Shown: positions 49,801 to 60,150, counted from the first letter of the stretch. The stretch: 64,000 nucleotides of DNA from Rhineura floridana (GCF_030035675.1 NC_084493.1:20933822-20997821), one strand, 5' to 3'. Notes: generated by a model not told the origin, from the sequence alone. Made by a program: numbers and translations.

Positions 49801-52347
49801 AGAACTCAGCCCTGTTGCCCTTGGTTCTGGCTCCACCAATCATTTGCTTGGGGTCCACCCGCCATTGGCCTCCCTGCCTTCCACCCCACCAGTCCAAATG
49901 AGCACCAGCCTTCCCTGCATGAGCTTCATAACTGAATGGGAATTTTAACCCAGATCTCCCTCATCCTAGCCCATCACTCTAATCACTACACCACATTGGC
50001 TGAGTAATACAGCTAGTCAAACAGCTGCAAGGTTTGCACACTCTTCCAACACTCAACTGGAAATGACACAAACAGTGCTAAACCTGCAGTTGTTGCTGTC
50101 CCCTTTGCCCATGTGGACGGTCTCTTGCAAGGCTAGTCTCCCGCACAGTTATGTGGATGAGCACCTTACGGTTGCACATGTAGATCTCTGGACTGGGATT
50201 CTGGCAAAGTGATCATCTGTTGCACATAAAACCGAGTGTTTGATTGATTGATTTTTTAAAAACTGACATCCATTATCTACTGCCAACTATTGATAGTGAA
50301 TACTGGCAATCAAAGCATTCACATTTAAAAAGCACAAATTATACTAAACATCAAACTGCATATAGAATATTAACTAGTCATAAAATATAGCTTTTCAAAT
50401 ACTGGCAATAATAACATATACCAGTGGTTCCCACACTTTTTTCTCCACGGGCCACGTGAAAATTGCTGTCTTGGTGGACCACTGAATGATTTTTCTGCCT
50501 GTTGTATAATTTTTCATTGTATTTTAATTGCTTATTTTGTTTCTCATATTGTATTTTATGGTACTACAATTTGCATTTCATAGAATTCAAAGTGTAATAC
50601 AATACAATATGATATAAGAAGCAATTAAAATGCAGTTAAAAATTAACATGAATATTTAATGTGTACACACCATGGACCACCGGAATGAAGCTTGCAGACC
50701 CATTTGAGAACCTCTGATATCATATGGTGACGGGACAACCGGTGGTGTTTACTATACAGTAGGGCCCCACTCATACGGCGGGTTACGTTCTGGACCCCTG
50801 CTGAAAAGCGAAAACCGCTGAAAAGCAAAACTCATTGAATAGAATGGCACATGATGCCCAAAAACTGCCGTAAAAGCGGAACAAGCACCGTATGAGTGGG
50901 GCTTTACTCTAATTGCGTCTAACTGAGACCACCGCATTAGCAAAGCGCTGTAAAGCGAAGCACCGTACAGCGGGGCCCTACTATATATTGCCATATGGCA
51001 TTGAGCAAGCCAAATGAATGCACTATTTCCTCTACAACAAGGGTGGAGGATCTTTTTGAGCCTGAGGGCCGAGTCCTCTTCAGCTCAACTTTCCAGGGGC
51101 CACATGTTAGTGGTGGGCGGGTCTAAAAGTGGCAAAAGTAGGCAGAGCAACAGCTGTAAATTTTATCTTTGTGCTGTAGGCTAGCACCTACACACAGCCA
51201 CCCACCCCTCTCTGTGCTCCATCCAGGGAAGTCAGACGCATTATCAGAGTTCAAGGATGCAAAGCAGAGCCAGTTAGGAGTGTTGGAAGTGGGGCAAGAG
51301 CAGCTCCTGTTTGGGTTCTTTTGTTTGTATTCCAGAAGGAAGATAGAGTTAGGGTCCTCCAGCTGGCTAGACTTGCCTATCTTTACCTGTACTCTTCTCT
51401 GCTAGACTTCCTTCCGTTGTAAACTGATACGCTCAGGGACGCTGACCTGCCCCTCCTTCCTTTGTCGTCTTCTTCTACTGTCCGAGGAGAGAGGAGACAT
51501 CTTTGTCTTTGTTCTCTCTCCTGAGCCATAAGGGCAATACCCAAGTCTGGGCATTGCACCTCCAACTTACTTATTTAGTTAGAACTAGGTATGCCTTTCC
51601 TGTCTACTACTTATTTCTGTAAATAAAGTAGCTTTTCTTATTTTACTGGGGCCTGAGCGCCCCCCCCCCCACTGCTCTACAAAGGCCACTTTCACACCAT
51701 ACATTTATTCCACTATTATTCCACTTTAAACAGTGATGGCTTCCCCCAAAGAATCCTGGGAAGTTTAGTTTGAGAAGGGTGCTGAGAGCTGTCAGGACTG
51801 GAGACTGTTATGCCCCTCATAGAGCTACAGTTCCCAGAATTCTCTGGGAAGAGGGGGTGACTGTTAAACCACTCTGGCCGCTGGAGCTCTGTCAGGAGAA
51901 GAGTCATCTCATAATAGCTCTCAGCATCCTTCACAAACTACACTCCCCAGGATTCTTTGAGGGAAGCCATAGCTTTTTAAAGTGGAATCATAGTGGAATA
52001 AATATACAGTGTGAATGTGGCCAAAGTCACAACTGTTACGACGGAATATTCCACGTGTGGCATTCAGTCTGGTTTCCTTGCCAGCCCCAAATGTCTGCCT
52101 TTGATTCACCAAATGACTGGCCCTGTCTGTCTCTCTTCCAGGGCTGCTCTGCTTCCTGATTGGCATAGTGGTCATAGTCCTGCACTATGCCTGCCCCATC
52201 CTTCTCAAAGCCTTCTTTGACCTGTGCGAGGATGAAGAGGAAGACGAGGGCATGCTGGGAGAAGTCTACATCAACCCCCACGTCATCTCTCGAATGCAGC
52301 ACAGTCCTTCCCAACCCAATTTCAGGCTGACCATCACCAACAGCTAG
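40747..52347 (+). CDS. DUOXA1: DUOXA1-like dual oxidase maturation factor (6 coding exons, complete)
   Basis: DUOXA proteins are five-pass ER/plasma-membrane partners that bind DUOX, carry it out of the ER and stay with it at the apical surface. Six coding exons total 972 bases (323 residues; human DUOXA1 is about 343 and DUOXA2 about 320). Helices: about 24-42, 53-71, 177-200, 206-226 and 246-272. The extracellular loop contains NTS, NAT, NVT and NET sequons and the conserved [10 protein letters not shown] and [12 protein letters not shown] motifs; the tail is acidic (CEDEEEDE). The N-terminus ([15 protein letters not shown]) is like mammalian DUOXA2, but [24 protein letters not shown] and LKAFFD are like DUOXA1, and the neighbouring oxidase looks like DUOX1; hence DUOXA1-like. 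All splice sites are canonical and all phases agree. Confidence 0.92.
40971..41800. mobile_element. CCAAT-rich TIR element, copy 2, about 830 bp
   Basis: Left end GGAGTGTAGTGGCAAATTCA and right end TGAATTTGCCACTACATTACTCC are inverted over about 42 bp. Internal blocks (CCAATCAGCATGAAA and its inverse) are also mirrored. Starts 78 bases after DUOXA1 coding exon 1. Confidence 0.85.
41825..42010 (+). mobile_element. tRNA-derived SINE
   Basis: GCAGCTCAGTGCATCTGC to CTTGGCATAGGCAGCTTCC. Confidence 0.75.
42230..42455 (-). mobile_element. MIR/Sauria-like tRNA SINE
   Basis: The minus strand reads GCCAGTGCGGTATAGTGGTT, GACCAGGGGTCAAATCC and GCCTAACCTACCTCGCAGG. 42456-43320 and 43386-44630 show no clear element beyond a (AT)n at 43560-43570 and an ATT-rich patch near 43940. 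Confidence 0.8.
43320..43385. mobile_element. hAT-like palindrome, half copy
   Basis: TTGCCAACCTGGTGCCCTCC and CTACAACTCCCATCAGCCC. Confidence 0.55.
44635..44757. mobile_element. Palindromic hAT-like MITE
   Basis: GGTGTGGGGAACTTTG to TTCCCCACACACC, with CTGAACTACAACTCCCATCA mirrored around GCATGGCTGATGGCC. Confidence 0.8.
44825..45530 (-). mobile_element. Two Sauria/MIR-like tRNA SINEs
   Basis: 44825-45062 (minus: GTGGGGTAGTGGTTAGAGTG, CTGGGTTCAAATCCCC, GCCTAGCCTACCTTACAGGG) and 45305-45530, the latter with a tRNA-like head, the same body and a BovB-like tail (CATAAGTCGGAATTGACTTG). 45065-45300 holds an (AAC)n near 45150. Confidence 0.85.
45752..45809 (+). CDS. DUOXA1: DUOXA1 coding exon 2
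   Basis: A 58-base exon encoding [19 protein letters not shown], the second membrane helix (human RLFWLLRVVTSLFIGAAIL). GCAG acceptor, GTAAGT donor, phase 0 in and 1 out. Confidence 0.95.
45872..46055. mobile_element. Short TIR element (CCACACC family)
   Basis: GGCCACATCCCCACCATACA at left and TATGGTGTGGATGTGACCC at right; lies in the intron between DUOXA1 coding exons 2 and 3. Confidence 0.85.
46266..46400 (+). CDS. DUOXA1: DUOXA1 coding exon 3
   Basis: Encodes [20 protein letters not shown] then [19 protein letters not shown] and VNVTLV, with three N-glycosylation sequons in the large extracellular loop. CTTGCAG acceptor, GTGAGT donor, phase 1 in and 1 out. Confidence 0.95.
46655..47080. 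mobile_element. Minisatellite-bearing TIR element, copy 6
   Basis: CAGGGATGGGGAGAAATTTT to AGATTCACCCATCCCAATG with AT-rich units of about 36 bp. Confidence 0.65.
47205..47310. mobile_element. hAT-like palindromic element
   Basis: CCAACCTGGTGCCCTCCAG and GGGAGTTGTAGTCCAAAAC. Confidence 0.6.
47520..47745 (-). mobile_element. MIR/Sauria-like tRNA SINE
   Basis: The minus strand reads CAGCATGGTGTAGTGGTTCA, GCCATGAAGCTCACTGGTCG and CCTCGCAGGGTTCTTGAG. Confidence 0.75.
48047..48260 (+). CDS. DUOXA1: DUOXA1 coding exon 4
   Basis: Encodes [50 protein letters not shown] and the start of the third helix. This is the most conserved DUOXA stretch (human [27 protein letters not shown]). CTGCAG acceptor, GTGAGT donor, phase 1 in and 2 out. 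Confidence 0.96.
48785..49455. mobile_element. SINE and hAT-like cluster in a DUOXA1 intron
   Basis: 48785-48865 hAT-like half; 48978-49200 plus-strand MIR/Sauria-like SINE (GCCAGTGTAGTGTAGTGCTT, AGGAAAGGTGGGATATAAAT); 49205-49305 hAT-like half; 49310-49455 minus tRNA-derived SINE. It ends about 40 bases before coding exon 5. 48261-48784 shows nothing else. Confidence 0.7.
49497..49708 (+). CDS. DUOXA1: DUOXA1 coding exon 5
   Basis: Encodes [40 protein letters not shown] and [14 protein letters not shown]: the rest of helix 3, helix 4 and the start of helix 5. CTGCAG acceptor, GTTAGC donor, phase 2 in and 1 out. Confidence 0.95.
49900..50005 (-). mobile_element. MIR/Sauria-like SINE fragment
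   Basis: CAGCCAATGTGGTGTAGTGA and GAGATCTGGGTTAAAATTCC on the minus strand. Confidence 0.55.
50422..50716. mobile_element. hAT-like element without clear TSD
   Basis: CAGTGGTTCCCACACTTTTT and TTTGAGAACCTCTG ends with GTGGACCACTG/CCATGGACCACCGG inside, related to 26985-27354 and 59938-60150. Confidence 0.7.
50757..50990. mobile_element. TIR element with CAGTAGGGCCCC ends
   Basis: ACAGTAGGGCCCCACTCATA at left and TACAGCGGGGCCCTACTATA at right. Probably a non-autonomous DNA transposon; TA-flanked ends would fit Tc1/mariner, unproven. Confidence 0.65.
51040..51655. mobile_element. hAT-like fragment followed by LTR-like repeat, copy B
   Basis: 51040-51235 resembles 32610-32969 and 57815-58160. 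51295-51640 parallels 34190-34530 including AATAAAGTAGC; possible old solo LTR fossil. Confidence 0.4.
51685..52025. mobile_element. Long copy of the CCACACC TIR family
   Basis: GGCCACTTTCACACCATACA at left and ATATACAGTGTGAATGTGGCC at right, with two mirrored CCCAAAGAATCCTGGGAA-type cores. Ends 116 bases before DUOXA1 coding exon 6. Confidence 0.85.
52142..52347 (+). CDS. DUOXA1: DUOXA1 coding exon 6 (C-terminus and stop)
   Basis: Encodes [38 protein letters not shown] and a cytosolic tail ending FRLTITNS before TAG at 52345. TTCCAG acceptor, phase 1 in. LKAFFD followed by acidic residues resembles human DUOXA1 LKAFFNQSVDED. Confidence 0.95.
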
Positions 52348-52689
52348 AGCATGGCTTGATCACCGGCCTTGATGGTCCTGTTCTATTGACAGGGATATTA
52401 ACTGCAATCTGCCCTGGCTCAGCCAGTAGACAAGAATGACTCTGTCCTGTGCTCTGGCCCTGGAAAGGGCAGCTGGAATCAAGGCTTCTCTTGCTACCTG
52501 TAGCCTTTGGCAGCTACAGTTCAGGAGTCTAAATTTTATTAAGTCTGAAGAACAATCAGAAACCTTGAGGAGTTAGTCATGCCACTAGCAATGGGAGGAG
52601 CATGGTGACCACACAGGTAGAGGACAATAGGGTCCTGTTAGAGAAGGCCAGCTGTAAAGGAAAGCTCCATTAAGCTACTGCTATCAGGA

Positions 52690-52875
52690 GGGGAAAGGCC
52701 ATAGCTCAGAGCATCTGCCTTGTATGAAGAAGGTTTAATCCCCTGCATCTCCAAGCAGGGCTGGGAGAGACCCCTGCCTAAAAGCCTTGGAGGGGTGGCT
52801 GCTGCCACTCAGCGCAGGCAGTACTGAGCTGGATAGACCAATGGTCTGACTTGGTATAAGGCAGCTTCCTAAGTC
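52690..52875 (+). mobile_element. tRNA-derived SINE inside the DUOXA1 3' UTR
   Basis: GGCCATAGCTCAGAGCATCT to TATAAGGCAGCTTCC. Confidence 0.8.
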
Positions 52876-53929
52876 CTTACGAGGGAGTTTCCAGAGGCAA
52901 ATCCCATCCAGGGCGCCCTGCTGGCTAGGGTTGCCCCTAACTGCAATACCAAGTGAATGTGGAAAGGAGTCTTGTGCATGACACTGGGCCCCTCTAGGGC
53001 CTGTGTCTCCAGCTCTGTTTCTGAGCTGCTTCCAGAAAAATGCAGTGTTCTCACCTTCCTTTGTTCCCGTGTAGATTTCCTGCCCCCCTGCACCGCCCCC
53101 TTGCCCTCCAACATTGTGGAGTTCAGCACCTCCAAACTAGCCTGCAGGCTGAGCAAGGAAGCATGTATTGGAAGCTGGCCAATTGCTCCATGCACGGTCG
53201 TCACTGGCCCAAGGGGGCTGCTGCAAGATGGCAGCCTTCTTGCTAGTCAGCTCAGCGTTACAGAAAATGTTGAGCTTTTCCAGGGTACTTTGGGATGTCA
53301 AGAGGTGATCTTGAGTCGTCCAATTTTGTGCTGCTCGTGAACACGCTCTGCCTGCAATTGTGTGGGCCTCGAGCGTGGCTTGCAAGCTGCCTTTTCAGCT
53401 GAGTGGGCGTCCTCACTTGAAATTCATTTGTGCAAAGGGCAGCATCCATCAGTATGAAAGCCTTGACAGAAGCGTCAGTCCATTGCTGCTGCTGCTTCTT
53501 CTCTCCATGTCCATGCTGCTTCTCTCCCCTGCAGAGATGTAGGGGATGCTCTGAATCAGCAAAAACGGGGTGGGATTATGAATTTCTTAGTCCTTTTCTT
53601 TAGATCTGGGTTACTCTCATGCCTAACTATGTTTAACCATTGCCACATTCTGTGTGCATGACTTCAAAGATCAATGGTTTTTTTTTGTGGGGGGAAGGCA
53701 TGCATTCTGTTTCCTTTCCCTCTGTAGGAAGGCAGAGGGACATGTTACTGTAGAATGCCCAAGTTCTGAATGCGTTACCGATGGACACTGTGGTTCTCTT
53801 GCAGGCAGAGTAGTAATGTTCCACAAGAGGGAGGCCAGAGATATGTAGGCCTCTAGAGTACCTGGCAAGCGGTTTTCTCTAGCGCTAGAAAGTTCCTATT
53901 GGATCTCCCATGGGCAAATACCTGTGCTG

Positions 53930-54630
53930 TCCAGCAGGTATGGGAAACGTCTGGCCCTCCAGGTGTTGCTGGACTCCATCTGCCCAGCCTGATCAATGGT
54001 CAGGGATGGTAGGAGTTGTAGCTCAGGAACATCTGGAGGGCACCAAGTTCCTTGTCTCTGCTTTACAAGGATTGGTGCTTCTGTGTTTTCCAGGATCCCG
54101 CATTTGCACTATAGGAAAGAATGCAGCAATTGGTACTGGGTTCAGAAAACCCTGCTTTTTTATTTTTTAAACGAAAGTTACTAGGCCTGAGGACTAGATG
54201 CGTGGGGATATTGCAGAAGCTCCAGGTGTGGGGGAGAGATCAGGACTGCCAGTAATCGAGGAAGATGGCAACAGAGCATCAGTGTGCTGCCTGGCACATT
54301 TGTCCTCATCATGACCAGCAGAATAAAATATGCAGATGTAAGCAAATTTGCAGATGCTGGCTTACCATAGGCACAGAGTTTAGGTTTTGGGAAAGGACAA
54401 GAGCCAGCTTGCTTAGGGCACATGCTTGAAGTGGAGCATTCAAGCAACAAGCTAGAAATGCTGGGGCTCTGGATAGCGTAACCCAGGAATAGGGAACTTT
54501 TCGCCCACCACATGTTGCTGAAGAGCATCTCCCTTTAAACCCTGCCAGTATGGCTGATAGTCAAGGCTGATAGTCAAGGCTGGGGTTAAAGGAAAGATGT
54601 AGCTCAGCAACATCTGGAGGGCCAGTGCAA
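53930..54630. mobile_element. Two hAT-like palindromic elements
   Basis: 53935-54065 (GGTGTTGCTGGACTCCATC, GGAGTTGTAGCTCAGGAAC) and 54485-54625 (CACATGTTGCTGAAGAGC, AGATGTAGCTCAGCAACATC), both in the presumed DUOXA1 3' UTR. Confidence 0.6.
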
Positions 54631-54972
54631 CCACTCAACTTGGGAGATAAAAACCCATTGAATAATATGTCTGAACCAACATAGACAAAAGGAGCATTGC
54701 TGTTTTGCTTCTTGTCCACACGTGGGGCCAAAATCCTGAATGTCAGAACAAGCTCTCGAACCTTGCATGGGATGTACAACTGAACATTTTGCACCTTGCC
54801 TTGTCCACAAATGTCTCAGTGCTGGTCACAGCTCTCCTTTAGCGGCAACCTCCACATGGCATTTCTGAAGCAGCGAGTGTGATCTAGGAAATGCCCTTTT
54901 GGAACTGGTTGATGATGTTACATTTTGTATTTCTGTGTAGCAGTACAAGCCATTGCAGGCAACTGACTTGTT

Positions 54973-54978
54973 AATAAA
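54973..54978 (+). terminator. DUOXA1: Candidate DUOXA1 poly(A) signal AATAAA
   Basis: Canonical hexamer in TTAATAAAATTC with T/G-rich sequence 20-50 bases downstream. An earlier AATAAA at 54322 is an alternative. Confidence 0.5.
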
Positions 54979-55109
54979 ATTCTAAAAGCCAATAATGATA
55001 TATGTTAATGTTTCCGGCTTAAGTCGTGAGAGATTTGTAAAGTGGAGCAGCACAGTAATGCTGCCTTCATCTGTTTTCTGATACACTGGGCTCACTGGAG
55101 GGTTTTTTA

Positions 55110-55320
55110 TACACCAGACTTCCCCAACCAGGTGCCCTCCACGTATTGGACTACAGATCCCATCACCCCTGATCATTGGCCATGCTAGCTGGGTCTGATG
55201 GGAGTTAGAGGAGACCAGGTTGGGGAAGGCTGATTCATACGTAGGGTGGGGGATCTGTGGCTATCCAGATGATTCTGGACTACAATACCCATCCTCTCTG
55301 ACAATTGGCCGTGACACTGA
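55110..55320. mobile_element. Two hAT-like halves
   Basis: CCCCAACCAGGTGCCCTCCA and AGACCAGGTTGGGGAAGG; then GACTACAATACCCATCC. Confidence 0.5.
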
Positions 55321-55442
55321 CCTGCAGTGCTGATGTAATGAGACAGGGTGGAGCAGAAGCAGGAGGGATCCTGGGTCATGAGCCCCCTCCATATCTGAGG
55401 CCTTCCTGGCAAACAGGAGAAACCTTGAGAGTCTCTCAGCTA

Positions 55443-55490
55443 CATGCGTGGCAGGTGTATCATCTACATGCGTGGCAGGTGTATCATCTA
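55443..55490. repeat. 24-bp tandem duplication
   Basis: Two adjacent identical 24-base units containing CATGCGTGGCAGGTGTATC. Confidence 0.9.
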
Positions 55491-55739
55491 CCAAAGCACC
55501 ATACTTGGGTGATTTTGTAGTCATTTGCAATCACACAAGCAATAATGCAGTGCAACTCTTAGCAGATGATGTATATATGAAAAAGGGGGACTATAAATTT
55601 ATGTATGGAAGTGCATATAGGAACAGTTGGAATGTTGCACAGGAAACACAGATTACCCATCAGAGATCTGCAGCAATGATAGAATTGTATGTGGGGTTTT
55701 TTAATGTGTTTACTTCAATCACAGTTGCACTGCATCATG

Positions 55740-56140
55740 GAAACAAAGCCCTTTGAGGAGAAACTGAAAGAATTGGGCATGTTTAGCCTTAGGAAGATTG
55801 AGGGGAGATATGATAGCCCTCTTCAAGTACTTGAAATGTTGTCACACAGAGGAGGGCCAGGATCTCTTCTCAGTCATCCCAGACTGCAGGACATGGAATT
55901 ATGGGCTCAAGTTACAGGAAGCCAGATTTTGCCTGAACATCAGGAAAAACTTCCTGTTAGAGTGGTACAACAAAGGAACCAATTTCCTAGGTAGGTGATG
56001 GGCTCTCCAACACTGGGGGCATTCAAGGGGCAGCTGGACAGCCACCTGTGAGGTCTGCTTTAAGTTGGATTCCTGCATTGAGCAGGGGGTTGGATTTGAT
56101 AGCCTTATAGACCTCTTCCGACTCTACTATTCTATGTTTC
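55740..56140 (+). mobile_element. CR1 LINE 3' fragment
   Basis: Plus-strand CR1 tail: [29 protein letters not shown], and ATTCTATGTTTC at the end. Confidence 0.85.
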
Positions 56141-56439
56141 TCTGGTGCCTGGGATCTGCTGTTGGCTAACAGACTCATGATTCATAGCTTCATGGCTGCA
56201 GAGGGGATGTACAGAAGATATAATGACCTGGGAGCTATTGGCAGGGATAGGTGAGGTACCTGAATATACCCACATGACCACCCACTCTGTCTGGGTCGCT
56301 GGGGCAGCTGTGACTCTGTTGCTATGGGCATGGCTCCAAAATGGATGTCTCACATACTCCTAATTAACCCTCCTCTATAATCCAATCTGTTAACAGCTAT
56401 TAACAATTTAGGATATACTGGTCAAAGGACTCTTTCACA

Positions 56440-56575
56440 GGGATGTGGCGGCCCACCATAATATGTTGGACTCCAGTACCCATCAGCCTCAGCCAGCATT
56501 GCAACTAATCCAAAATGATGGTAGATGTAGTTCAACAACATCTGGAAGGCCGCAGGTTCTTCATCCCTGCCCTAC
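56440..56575. mobile_element. hAT-like palindromic element
   Basis: TGTTGGACTCCAGTACCCAT mirrored by GTAGTTCAACAACATCTGG. 56576-57265 shows no recognised feature apart from a short (CA)n at 56966. Confidence 0.65.
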
Positions 56576-57269
56576 CAGCACCATACCTGTCTGGGCTAGA
56601 TCCTTTGTGGCTGCTTGCTTTCTTCTGCTCTACTCAACGATGTTTTGCTGCCTGAAAATAATCCTCTGGGCTATGCAAAGAGGGACATTTATTCATCATG
56701 CCTCCTTGATCAGCTGCCGTAGTACAGGGAATTGGCAGGAATTTTCTATACAGTCAATACTTGGTTCTTCAGAGAGGGGGTCAATATTAGGGTTACAGTT
56801 ATAAATCTGATACTTTACACCATGATTATGGCATTCTTGATGCTTTCACAGCCCTTTAAGCAGCTCCCTCTTTCCCAATAGTCCATGGCGTTTTCCTCAG
56901 TTCATTCTCCTTAAATGTATTTTCCCAGGAACTTTATGAATGAAGGTGGTTCCTATAATGAAAACACACACACACACACATCAGTAGCTTACACTTAAGT
57001 AGGAAGGAAAGCAAACTGACCTTGTCCACTGATGAGAAGGAAGTAGCCACTCTGGACATCTGAAGTGGGCTTTTCTACCTGGCTGTGGTCTGGTGTTTGG
57101 AGGGGAGAGATCTATGACTGGCTCTGCCTAGGGAAGAAAATGGCATGATCTCATCCTTTAGCAAGGCGGTTGCTGAGAAAGATGACCATCACTCATCTGA
57201 GGCCTTCACGTAGATAGGTGACCTCACATTGTTGCATGTCAACATACTTTCTAGCACCTGTCTATTGGT

Positions 57270-57460
57270 GAACCACAGCTCAGCGGCAGATCACCTGCCT
57301 TGCATGCAGAAGTTCTCAGGTTCAATCGCCAGCATCTCCAGGTAGGGCTGGGAGATGCTCCGTGTCTGAAACCCTGGAGGGCTGCTGCCAGTCAGTGTAA
57401 ACAATACTGAGCTAGATGGACCAGTGGGTCTGATTCAGTATGAGAGTGCTTCCTATGATC
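57270..57460 (+). mobile_element. tRNA-derived SINE
   Basis: GAACCACAGCTCAGCGGCAG, GGTTCAATCGCCAGC to GAGTGCTTCCTATGATCC. Confidence 0.8.
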
Positions 57461-57814
57461 CTAGACCACAGAGTGACCAGTAACCAGGAGATCAGGCACC
57501 TGGCCAGGGTTCAGGTACTTCAGGACCTTGGAGATTTCCCTGGTCAAAGCAGGAGATGCTGTGTCCAAGATCAATGACTCAACTAAGGAGAGGTGGGTTC
57601 TGGACACCAGCCCACAAGACATACAGTAGGTGAAGGGACCTATGAAGCATTGGCCATAAAAGGAGCTGGATGATTTTGCATGGAGTGCTTTGGGCTAGGC
57701 TGCAAATGGCAAGGGCCTCTTCTGATCCTGCCTTTCCAGAAAAAAATACCCAAGTGAAAGAAGAAAAGAGGGCCCAGTACGGTGGGCTGAAGTTGGGGGT
57801 GAGGGAGAGAAAGC

Positions 57815-58160
57815 TTTTTCAGCCAGAGGGCTGCATTCTAAGCAACTCTGGGGGGCCACCTGCCAATAGGGGGTGAGGTCAGAAGCAAAAGTGGGCAGAG
57901 CAATGAATGCAAATTCTACCTTTGTATCATGGGCTAGTTTCTGCGCACACACATCTCTCTCTCCCCTCCATCTAAGCAAGCCAGAGGCATAATCGGAGTC
58001 CAAGGGCACATTTCAGCCAGGCACAAACAATCAGGGAAGGTGTGAGGCAGGGTCTGTGAGGGGTATAGCTGAGGAGGGATGGTGGCCTTGGGTGTGTCCC
58101 AATGGCCAGACAGAGGGATCGGGGGGCATATTTGGTCCCCAGGCCTCAGCTTCCCCAACA
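57815..58160. mobile_element. hAT-like element fragment
   Basis: Shares AAAAGTGGGCAGAGCAATGA-type core and the CTTCCCCAACACTGG end with 32610-32969. Confidence 0.5.
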
Positions 58161-58459
58161 CTGGCATCCAATAAATATGCTCGACAAGGAATCTCATGAC
58201 TGCACGCCTCTTCCTTCTAAAAGATCAGCGATCTCACAAAAACAGGAGTGATGTTTCATGAAAATCATGGGAACTGCCAATGTTCGAAATGGAAGGAGCT
58301 GTTTGCATGGGCACCCAGTGCCTCTCCCCCAACCCCTTGGATGCCAGCACAGTCTTCACCTGTCCTCTCATTCTATGGAAGCCAACAGGAGCTATTCCTT
58401 TCTGTGGAGGAAACCCCAAATATCCAATTCATTTCTCTTTGAGATTGCCTTCTGCTGAT

Positions 58460-59205
58460 GGTCTGCCTCATCCAGTATTGTCCTCTCTGGCTGTCAGCAG
58501 CATTCCAGGGTCTGAAGCAGAGAGGACTTATTCCCCTCGCTGGCTACCTGACCAATCTAACTTGGCACCTCCTGCATGCAAGATGTGTTGTCTACCACTG
58601 AGCTACGATCCCTTCCCAAATCATTATCGGCTTTACCTGAATACTATCCAATGAGCTCTGTAGTTGAGCAGAGAACTGAACCCAGGTGTTGTCGCATCCA
58701 CACATGGCAAACAAGTCATTAGCTCCATTGCATAAGTACTTGGGGCAGAACTAAACATCCCTGCCCTAAGTCCCTATGGCAGATCTGGGGTAGAAAACTG
58801 GCAGAAAGGGGAGGCAATGAGTCCTTTCCACACCTGCCGCTTCTCTTCTCCAAATCTCCACCTCCAGCCTTGTCCCCCTGCAGGGTTTTCCAAATGTCTG
58901 TTGAGAGCCAAACATATGTTTGGAATGACTGGAAGGAATGAAGCAGTGGGCAGGGGGAAAAAAAAGATAAACCACCAACCACTCTAAAGCTCATTTTCCT
59001 TAGGAAAAGGAGATGTCAGTTGTGATTCCCCACCCCACAAACAATTTATTTTCGTTTTAAGAATCATTGGCAAACTACAAAAACGTTATGTTTAGTTTGG
59101 CCCTGGTTTCAGGCAGGGGTCTCTCCCAGCCCTCTCAGAAGATGCCTGGGAATGGGCTTTCGACTTTCTGCCCTGCAAAGCAGATGCTCTGCCACTGAGC
59201 TGTTA
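58460..59205 (-). mobile_element. Two tRNA-derived SINE copies
   Basis: 58460-58615 and 59105-59205, both reversed (GCATGCAAGATGTGTTG, ACCACTGAGCTACGATCCC; GCAAAGCAGATGCTCTGCCA). Sequence between has no recognised feature; AATAAATTG on the minus strand at about 59050 is a possible NMB poly(A) signal. Confidence 0.65.
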
Positions 59206-59384
59206 TTATCATAATCACACTGGTGGGGCACAAAGGCTGACAAACGGTAGCACAGCCAACTACCACCCCTAATCTTGAGTCCATGACTGAAGTGAAGTTT
59301 GAATCCAAGTCCAATCTATCATCAGTAGAAGTTTAAGGTAACCATGTTTTATTTAATTATATCTTCATCTTACCTATAAGAACA

Positions 59385-59560
59385 TAAGATGAGCCCTACT
59401 GGATCAGGCCAATGGCCCATCTAATCCAGCATCTTCACTGTGCCCATTATTGGAAGCCCATAAGGAGTGCAAGAGCACTCTCCCCTTCTGTGATTTCCAG
59501 CAACTATCCATTTCAGCTGATCATATAACCTTCCTCACCTCTCTATGTGTGAGCGAGAGA
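59385..59560. mobile_element. CR1-like LINE 3' fragment
   Basis: TACTGGATCAGGCCAATGGC and AAGAGCACTCTCCCCTTC match 20255-20730. Confidence 0.65.
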
Positions 59561-59937
59561 GTGAGAGAGCATATATGAACACAATGCACCATTCTGACAG
59601 CTCTGGAAGAAAAGAGAACTACTGCTGTTGGAGCTATTACTAAACCTGCCCTAAGGACTCCTCAACCTCCAGCATCTATGATAGCCTCTCTGAAGCTCCA
59701 GCACTGCCTTTCATTCAAAGCAATCCTCAAACCACACCTTGACATTTGCCCAATATTCCTGCATGTTTCTTTCCAATCAGCACAGCAACCTCAGTCACAC
59801 CAGGTGCAACATCCAGCAGGAATCCTGCAGACTTGCCCATACACGTCTCATGGTGTGGTCACAATGGCAAATGAACTGCCTGTTTGGGAGAAGGCATGGC
59901 CAGTGGACTGGGAAAACGATGCCCTGCCAATAGGACA

Positions 59938-60150
59938 GTGGTTCCCACACTTTTTTCCCTATAGACCCCATGAAAATTGCTGAGTGTGTTGGCGGACCAC
60001 TTAATGATTTCCCCACCTGTTGTAGCAATTGTAATGTGCTGTGCTAGATGCCGTATGATTTGTCGTATTTTTACAGACACGCTGTGGACCACCTGAATGA
60101 TGCTTGTGGACCACTGGTGGTCTGTGGACCACAGTTTGGAAACCCTTGCA
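59938..60150. mobile_element. hAT-like element
   Basis: CAGTGGTTCCCACACTTTTT at left, GGTCTGTGGACCACAGTTTG at right; no clear target duplication. Lies downstream of the last located NMB exon. Confidence 0.7.

Larger units (their letters stand above)
52348..54995 (+). other. DUOXA1: DUOXA1 3' UTR (inferred), with candidate poly(A) signals
   Basis: No exon is recognised after the stop codon. AATAAA occurs at 54322-54327 and 54973-54978; the second is followed by TG-rich sequence and is the likelier end, giving a 3' UTR of about 2.6 kb. It contains a tRNA-derived SINE (about 52690-52875) and hAT-like fragments. A 127-codon open frame at 52957-53340 has no recognisable motif and is not called. 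Confidence 0.5.

Noticed and set aside
52957-53340. 127-codon open frame downstream of DUOXA1
   Set aside because: Lies in the presumed 3' UTR, shows no motif, and overlaps other open frames on both strands as expected for GC-richer sequence.
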